Below, one piece after another: positions 58,081 through 64,000 of a stretch of 64,000 bases of DNA. The stretch is taken from positions 32,367,262 to 32,431,261 of the forward strand of contig NC_056034.1 of assembly GCF_004379255.2 (NCBI RefSeq). Direction: 5' to 3'. Source of the DNA: Salvia splendens. Lineage: Eukaryota > Streptophyta > Magnoliopsida > Lamiales > Lamiaceae. The notes under the pieces are model-generated. The model saw nothing but the letters and a program-made list of their open reading frames with translations, was not told the origin of the DNA and searched no databases. The position numbers and the translations under genes were made by a program. The number at the start of each line of letters is the position of its first letter. The first letter of the stretch is position 1.

Positions 58081-58649
58081 ATGGGTTGGTGTGTCCAACT
58101 AATAATTCTTTGACAAATGGAAAATTTCTCACTCACATAGCTTCCCTACGCCCGCAACAATTTATGTAGATCATTATCAATTAGATAACTTAAAGTTGGT
58201 CAACTCTATTGATGTAGTATGAAATGCATCTTGTTTTTTTTATCTAGGTCGTGAACATATTCGTAACTAACCTTATTTATAAGTTGTTTAGTAAACAACT
58301 TGATGCTGAAACTCTATTAATTTTCTCTTAAACCGAGTTTTATAATTTACAAATGGTTTGGTTCCTCTACAATCTTATTCCTTGTTAATTTGAAGTAGCA
58401 ATCAATTTATTATCCCTCGACTATGTATTTGACGCCTTTTTTATTCGATTGATTTATCTACCTCGTTTGTCCCAGCGAAGAGGCTCAGTTTTTTTACTCC
58501 TATAGAATCTAAAAAAATGTCACATTTTCATTTAATATATCCAAAAAGTATTTTACTTTTTTTTTTTCTTTTAGCGCGGTAGTACTAGTGTGTTAAATAC
58601 GAAGGTGCCGCGCGCATTTCGTGTTTCGATTGAACTCCGCTACAGAAAG
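58081..58649 (+). promoter_or_regulatory. Intergenic region and MSH4 promoter side
   Basis: No gene seen. The last 60 bp before the MSH4 ATG are GC-richer and probably the leader. Confidence 0.4.
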
Positions 58650-61600
58650 ATGGAAGACGATACTGGAGAGAAATCCAGCTTCATCGTCGGCCTTATCGAG
58701 AACCGTGCCAAAGAGGTATCTCTTCGGTTCGTTTACACACAAAACACCTACTATAGCGTGTCTATGGGGGAATGATATTGATCGATTAATTATATGTGCA
58801 AAATTTCTGATATTACAGGTTACAGCCACAATTTTGGTTTTCTTATTGAGCCTTTTATTTTGTTGATGCTTGATATCGTCGTGCAGTTCTGAAGTGAACT
58901 AATATTATTATTTTATTTGATCTACAATTTAATGTTCGGTTTCGCATGCCTGACTACCGATTGTGCTTGTGAGTTTATATATTTGTATGAATCGTATGTA
59001 AAGGAACTTATGATTTTCGAACTCAATATGGCATTTAATTTTATGTTTATGTGGAATTCATTGGATTTATCGAGCTTCCAACTGTAACTCCATGGTCAGA
59101 TGCAGTTCCATCGACTCGATTTCATTTATTCTAGTGTTGTTCGTTTGTTTAAGTTGGTTTTGCGAATGCCGCGCGGCAGCACAAATTCATTTCGTTAGAT
59201 GCATGTGTTTATCGTAGAGCTGCACGAATGCGAATACTGTGTGGTCAATGAAGTTAACTCGAACATTTTTGCCAAAATTCAGCTCGTTTGTGGTTATTGA
59301 ATATAACCGGAAGCAACACACTTTCCAAAATCCACTTATAAGATAACTTCCATGGATTCAGAACATGGCATAAGACTCTATGTAAGAAAATCTAAGTTCC
59401 TAGGCAGTTAAATCTTGGAGTATATAATTCTGGAGCTGTTCTTACAATCGGATGTTTCAACTTTTGCTAATACATGGACATAAAATTTTTGAACAGTTTT
59501 TTCTATTTGGTTGTAAGTGGCATGTTCTAGTCAGAAGCCCTCAGGCTAAACATCCTGAAATATATTGATATCTCCTTGCTTTTGATCATAAAATTCAGAG
59601 ACTTCAAATGCTTTTTATGAATATTTCTTCTGAAGATGTTGAATTGATTTAAATGATTATAAACTGTATATTTTGCTTCCATAATGCTAACCATATTATA
59701 AACTTTTCAGGTAGGAGTTGCTGCATTTGACTTGAGATCAGCTTCATTTGATCTTTCTCAGTACATTGAAACCAGCAACTCATACCATAACACAAGAACA
59801 CTGCTGAATTTTTATGATCCCATGGTAACTATTGTTACACCTACAAAGCTAGCACCAGACGGCATGGTTGGAGTCTCAGAGCTGGTCGATAAATTTTGCT
59901 CTTCATCCACAAAGGTATTCTGCTTTGCATTCCTTAAATCATAGGGCTTCATAAAGTAATCTTCTCTCTACATCTGCAGGTTATAATGGCCCGTGGTTGC
60001 TTTGATGACACAAGGGTAGCCATATCTCAATGAGTTTATTCCTTCCTATTTGTGTTTGAAGTTCACAGATAACATGCATCATGCATTTTTTTAAAGGGGG
60101 CTGCGCTGGTGAAAAACTTGGCAGCTAATGAACCATCTGCTCTTGGTCTGGAGACTTATTCCAAACAATATTATCTTTGCTTGGCTGCAGCTGCTGCAAC
60201 TATCAAGTGGTATTTCTTCTCTAGATTTCTTAGAGTTTATTATATATGTTTTCTTCACATGAACTAGAACTAGAGAATAGAAGGTTTGTAGATGGAGAAA
60301 GTTAGTAAGCTTGCTCTAAGGTGTGAATTATCACCTGCTATGCAGAATACTTTATTATTTTCATTGGATCTTTACTGCATACCCTATATGGATAGTCCTT
60401 TTTTTCCTTGACCTGGTTTGTGACCTAAATGGACAGTTTTTAGTTTGTTATAAAGTTTCCTATGTCGGCATCTTGAGAACATTATGAGTAGAATATACTA
60501 TAATTAAATATAGCATTTTAAAAGCAAACCAAATGGTTTGTGAAGTGCAGTTTATGTTATATTTTCAATACGTGCCCTCCATCCCTTATTCCTCATTATC
60601 AGTTGATCCGATTGAGTAATTCATGATAATATTTGTTTACTCCAATTGCAACTAGATAAGAAATATTCAGTGAAGAATCCTGCCTAGGTGCCATTATCAG
60701 AGAAACTAAGAATAGTATTCCTGCCATCACTCTGTTGGCATTTTCTTTGAAATATAGAAATTTTCAGTATTCTCATAACTGTATAAGATTTTTGAAATAA
60801 ATTTATACTGCATTTATCCACAGGATAGAAGCTGAGAAAGGGTTGATCATCACAAATCACTCACTGTCAGTAAGTTTTTGTCCTCTACGTTTATTGCTGT
60901 GGCAACTCTTGACAAATTGAAGTAAATGAACCTTTTCTTCAAGTGAAGAATTCAAATATATGTGCACATTGTTTAAGTCATACAAATTCATTGAAAGCCA
61001 AAGTGCTGCCATGCTTATATGGTTTTTGGTGTTTGAGCTATATCCATGAATGAAATGCTCAAAGTGTTGCCATTATTGTATGGATATGACAATAAGTGAA
61101 CACATATTTATGTAAGTGATGCACACATTATAAATAAGATTATAAGAAACACAGGAATCAATCCATATTTATATGAATTATTTTTTTTATATCAAAGGTA
61201 TACAATTTTGATAATTTGTCAAAGGTTAAGTGTTGATCATGAATCCAGTAACTAACTCAGGCAAGGACTGTTTTATGGAATCTTAACCATGATTCTTGAA
61301 GTTAAGACGCAAAATCTTATATGCTTATCTTCTCATAGAGACATGCTCATCTCTAAGTTTTAAAATCTCAAAACACATTAACCATTCCTAAGTGGTTGAA
61401 ATCATGAAGTTCCGTTTTTCACAATTCACATTGAGCAACAAATATTCAGTCATTTGTGGAGAGCTAAAATCTTACAACAGTGGACATTTTGAAAGCTAAT
61501 GACCATTTTTGGAAGGGATATACTTCTAGATGGCTTAAAGGATAATATGGGTATGCCATTCTTCATGCATGCATGGAAAATTTGAAAGCTAATAACCATT

Positions 61601-63951
61601 TTAGAAAGTGTTACATTTCTAGATGGCTTAAAGGGGAATATGGGTATGCCATTGTTCATATGTACAGTAGTACTGCCAAAGATAGTTAGGCAACCCCCTC
61701 TTTCATCTAATCTTAATTCTCAGTAGAACACTCTTGTAGTATCATAAAATTGATCTAGTTTGATCCTGTAAATTGCAGAAATTAAATTTTCTTCATTCTG
61801 GTTCACTGAATTGCTGACTTGCGTCAAGTTATGCTCATTGCGAACAAAATTGTTTTTTGTCGTGACAGGTCACATTTAATGGATCATTTGACCACATGAA
61901 TATAGACGCTACTAGGTATCTTGTCCCTGCTTTACTTTTCTGGTGCTTCTTGTTAGCAGCATGTAATTTTAGATGTTGGGAGAAGGAGATACTCTCTCTA
62001 ACTTATAGAATGATGTGCTTATCCTCTCCTTTCTGTTTTATCATGTTTCTGGGCATTTATTCTCTTGAAAAGCAAGCATTGCATATTTTTTATGGGTCCT
62101 CATCTCACTATGCTTCCTGTAGAGTTGTAATGTAGTCTTATGACGACAGTGTCCAAAACTTGGAAATTATAGAGCCGATGCACTCTTGTCTTTGGGGCTC
62201 TAACAACAAGAAGAGAAGTTTATTTCACATTCTCAAAACAACAAGGACAGTGGGAGGGTATGCATTTAGCTTTCATGAATCATCGTACATTTCAGTATTT
62301 CTTTTTTGAGCAACTGACATATATCAATATGTTACACTGCAAATAGCAGCTGTGCTTCCGACCAACTTTTGATTGAAAATGACTGATATGATTGCACTTA
62401 TATTCTAGGAAAGGCATTTTAGTGCCAGATACTTCTATTTCCTGTAAGGATGTAATTTGGGATGCATTCACTTGACTGAAATTTCTTTTAAGCTGTGGGT
62501 TTGAGCTTAATTTTCAAAAATCTTGTTTCAAATGCAATAGAGAGATAAATAAAAACATGGTCAGTAAAAAAATATGACATTTATTTCAAGAGCAGGTTAT
62601 AGGATACTGGTACTTGGATAGCATTTAAAGTCTAAAAAATATATATGTATCAATGCAATTTTAGAACGTGAAGGCAGCTAATGATATAAGACAGTAAAGC
62701 TACACTCTCCACATACTAAATGGATTGCTTGAGCACTAGCTCTAGAAAGCCATCTCCTCCACCAGGGAAATGGTTAATCTCTGCCACCCCAAATCATGAT
62801 AGATCTGTATAATTTTATGCCATGTTTCTCATACATAGAAATCTTACATTTCTTTCTCTATGCAGCACCAGACTTTTGCGCGCCAATCTTTTGCAGCCCC
62901 TAAAAAACATTGAGACTATCAATGCCCGTCTAGATTGTCTTGTAAGTTTTTTAGTATGTTCCCTCAAGAAGCATGTAAAACAACTTGTAGATACCCTGTT
63001 TCATAATCAATACTAAACTGATTGATTATCCATTACTTAGGTGTTTACTTTAACTGATAGGAAATAGAATGAAAAAACATAAGAATGAGTATCTGAAGAA
63101 AAAGATGGTCAAAAAGGTTCAAAATTAATTCATCTAAGTAAATGTTACACTAGCCTGTATATTGTTATCTATCCATCCTACCCCTCAAAGTAAACCCACC
63201 CCCCAGTAAACCATCAAAATTATTAAACTACTCTAATACTCTTTAAAGAGTTATGTGTCTATCTATTCTCCTTACAACTCTATCTCATAAAAGATAAATG
63301 ACTCCCTTGTCTGGAGACCAAATTATTTTGGAAGCCTGCGATTGGTATTTATTTATTATCTGGTGGCTGCAAGGAGAGACTCAATACTAGTCCCTTTTGT
63401 TTACATCTATTAAAACAAAAAAAAATATGAGTAGCTCTTAATATGCTATGATGATAAAACTGATTCTTTTTTTCAGGATGAGCTAATGAGCAATGAGCAA
63501 CTATTTTTTGGCCTCTCTCAGGCTCTCCGTAAGTTTCCAAAAGAAACTGGTAGGTATTGAAAAAGATGACTGGACAGAATTGTTTCGTAGTTTGCTGCTA
63601 CGACATAGTATGTTTGGCACATTTATGATGATTTTGTGCTGCATCCAGATAAGGTCCTCTGTCATTTCTGCTTCAAGCAAAAGAAAGTTACCAATGAAGT
63701 CTTGACCAGTGACACTTCCAGAAAGAGCCAAATCTTGATATCAAGCATTATTCTTCTTAAAACAGCTCTTGATTCCTTGCCACTACTCTCCAAGGTACAT
63801 TAAGCTATCTGTCTGTATGCTTTATACTGGTGGAGAAATTAATTTCTAATCCATGATCATTATAGGTGCTTAAGGATGCAAATTCTTACCTATTCAAAAA
63901 TATATACAAGTCCATATGCGATAATGAAAAGTTTACTACTATGCGAACAAG
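58650..63951 (+). CDS. MSH4: MutS homologue 4, meiotic recombination, N-terminal 11 exons (partial)
   Basis: MSH4 pairs with MSH5 to stabilise recombination intermediates in the class I crossover pathway. Exons 58650-58715, 59711-59914, 59980-60015, 60097-60209, 60824-60869, 61869-61915, 62150-62257, 62866-62941, 63477-63549, 63649-63794 and 63866-63951 give 333 residues plus two bases, with consistent phases and GT-AG borders. Recognisable text: VGVAAFDLRSASFDLSQYIE, KLAPDGMVGVSELV, MARGCFDD, LETYSKQYYLCLAAAAATIK, VTFNGSFDHMNIDAT, LWGSNNKKRSLFHILKTTRT, LLQPLKNIETINARLDCL, LCHFCFKQKKVTNEVL. These cover the connector and early core domains. The ATPase and the rest lie beyond the window edge. 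Exon 3 is a 36-base micro-exon. The first exon encodes only MEDDTGEKSSFIVGLIENR plus three residues. Confidence 0.93.
61489..61662 (+). repeat. Tandem duplication in MSH4 intron 5
   Basis: A unit of about 92 bp (61489-61580) starting TTGAAAGCTAATGACCATTT is repeated at 61582-61662 with substitutions and small gaps; both contain TCTAGATGGCTTAAAGG and ATATGGGTATGCCATT. Confidence 0.75.
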
Positions 63952-64000
63952 GTATGAAGGTATAATTGATAGCAATGATTTTTAAAATTTTTGAAACAGC

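Overview
The window is nuclear DNA of a flowering plant, most likely a eudicot. It holds intron-rich genes with plant-type products, set among nested LTR retrotransposons whose lineages (Athila-type Ty3/gypsy and Ty1/copia) are typical of angiosperms. The species cannot be fixed from the sequence; a Lamiales-like plant is only a guess. About two thirds of the window is mobile-element sequence.

Layout. (1) 1-1283: remnant of a Ty3/gypsy element, minus strand. (2) About 1284-9920: a nest built around a non-autonomous LTR element with 349-bp repeats that carries a piece of a host agmatine deiminase gene. That piece is split by a 3010-bp solo LTR (2102-5111, duplication TTCTC) and by a complete but disabled copia element (5140-8542, duplication GTGGA). 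Beside it lies an inverted second copy of the 349-bp repeat, enclosing a fragment that looks like TAF1. (3) 10512-25843: a 3-ketoacyl-CoA synthase (KCS) pseudogene whose first exon was split by the 14.8-kb Athila-type element A (10658-25456, duplication AACCA). Element A itself contains a solo LTR of its own family (19623-21125). (4) 25844-30812: a minus-strand copia element that abuts the truncated KCS. (5) 31307-34149: a hAT transposon remnant. (6) 35150-35503: a small membrane-protein gene. (7) 37516-53561: the mitochondrial-type phosphatidylserine decarboxylase gene PSD1, minus strand, 12 coding exons, with Athila-type element B (39316-50543, duplication CAAAT) in its ninth intron. (8) 53825-57054: a 7-exon GFO/IDH/MOCA-family oxidoreductase gene, divergent from PSD1 across 263 bp. 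(9) about 57585-58080: gypsy gag debris. (10) 58650 to the end: the first 11 exons of the meiotic gene MSH4, running off the window.

How it fits together. Three housekeeping-type genes (PSD1, the oxidoreductase, MSH4) and one small gene look intact. For PSD1 and the oxidoreductase the exon sums close exactly in frame (445 and 367 residues). KCS is dead. The two Athila-type copies differ in informative ways. A keeps a broken envelope-position ORF but has lost its primer binding site, most of gag and the third catalytic residue of integrase. B keeps the primer site, gag, protease and reverse transcriptase but has lost nearly all of the envelope-position ORF and has breaks in RNase H and integrase. 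The most unusual item is the gene-fragment-carrying 349-bp-LTR family at the left end.
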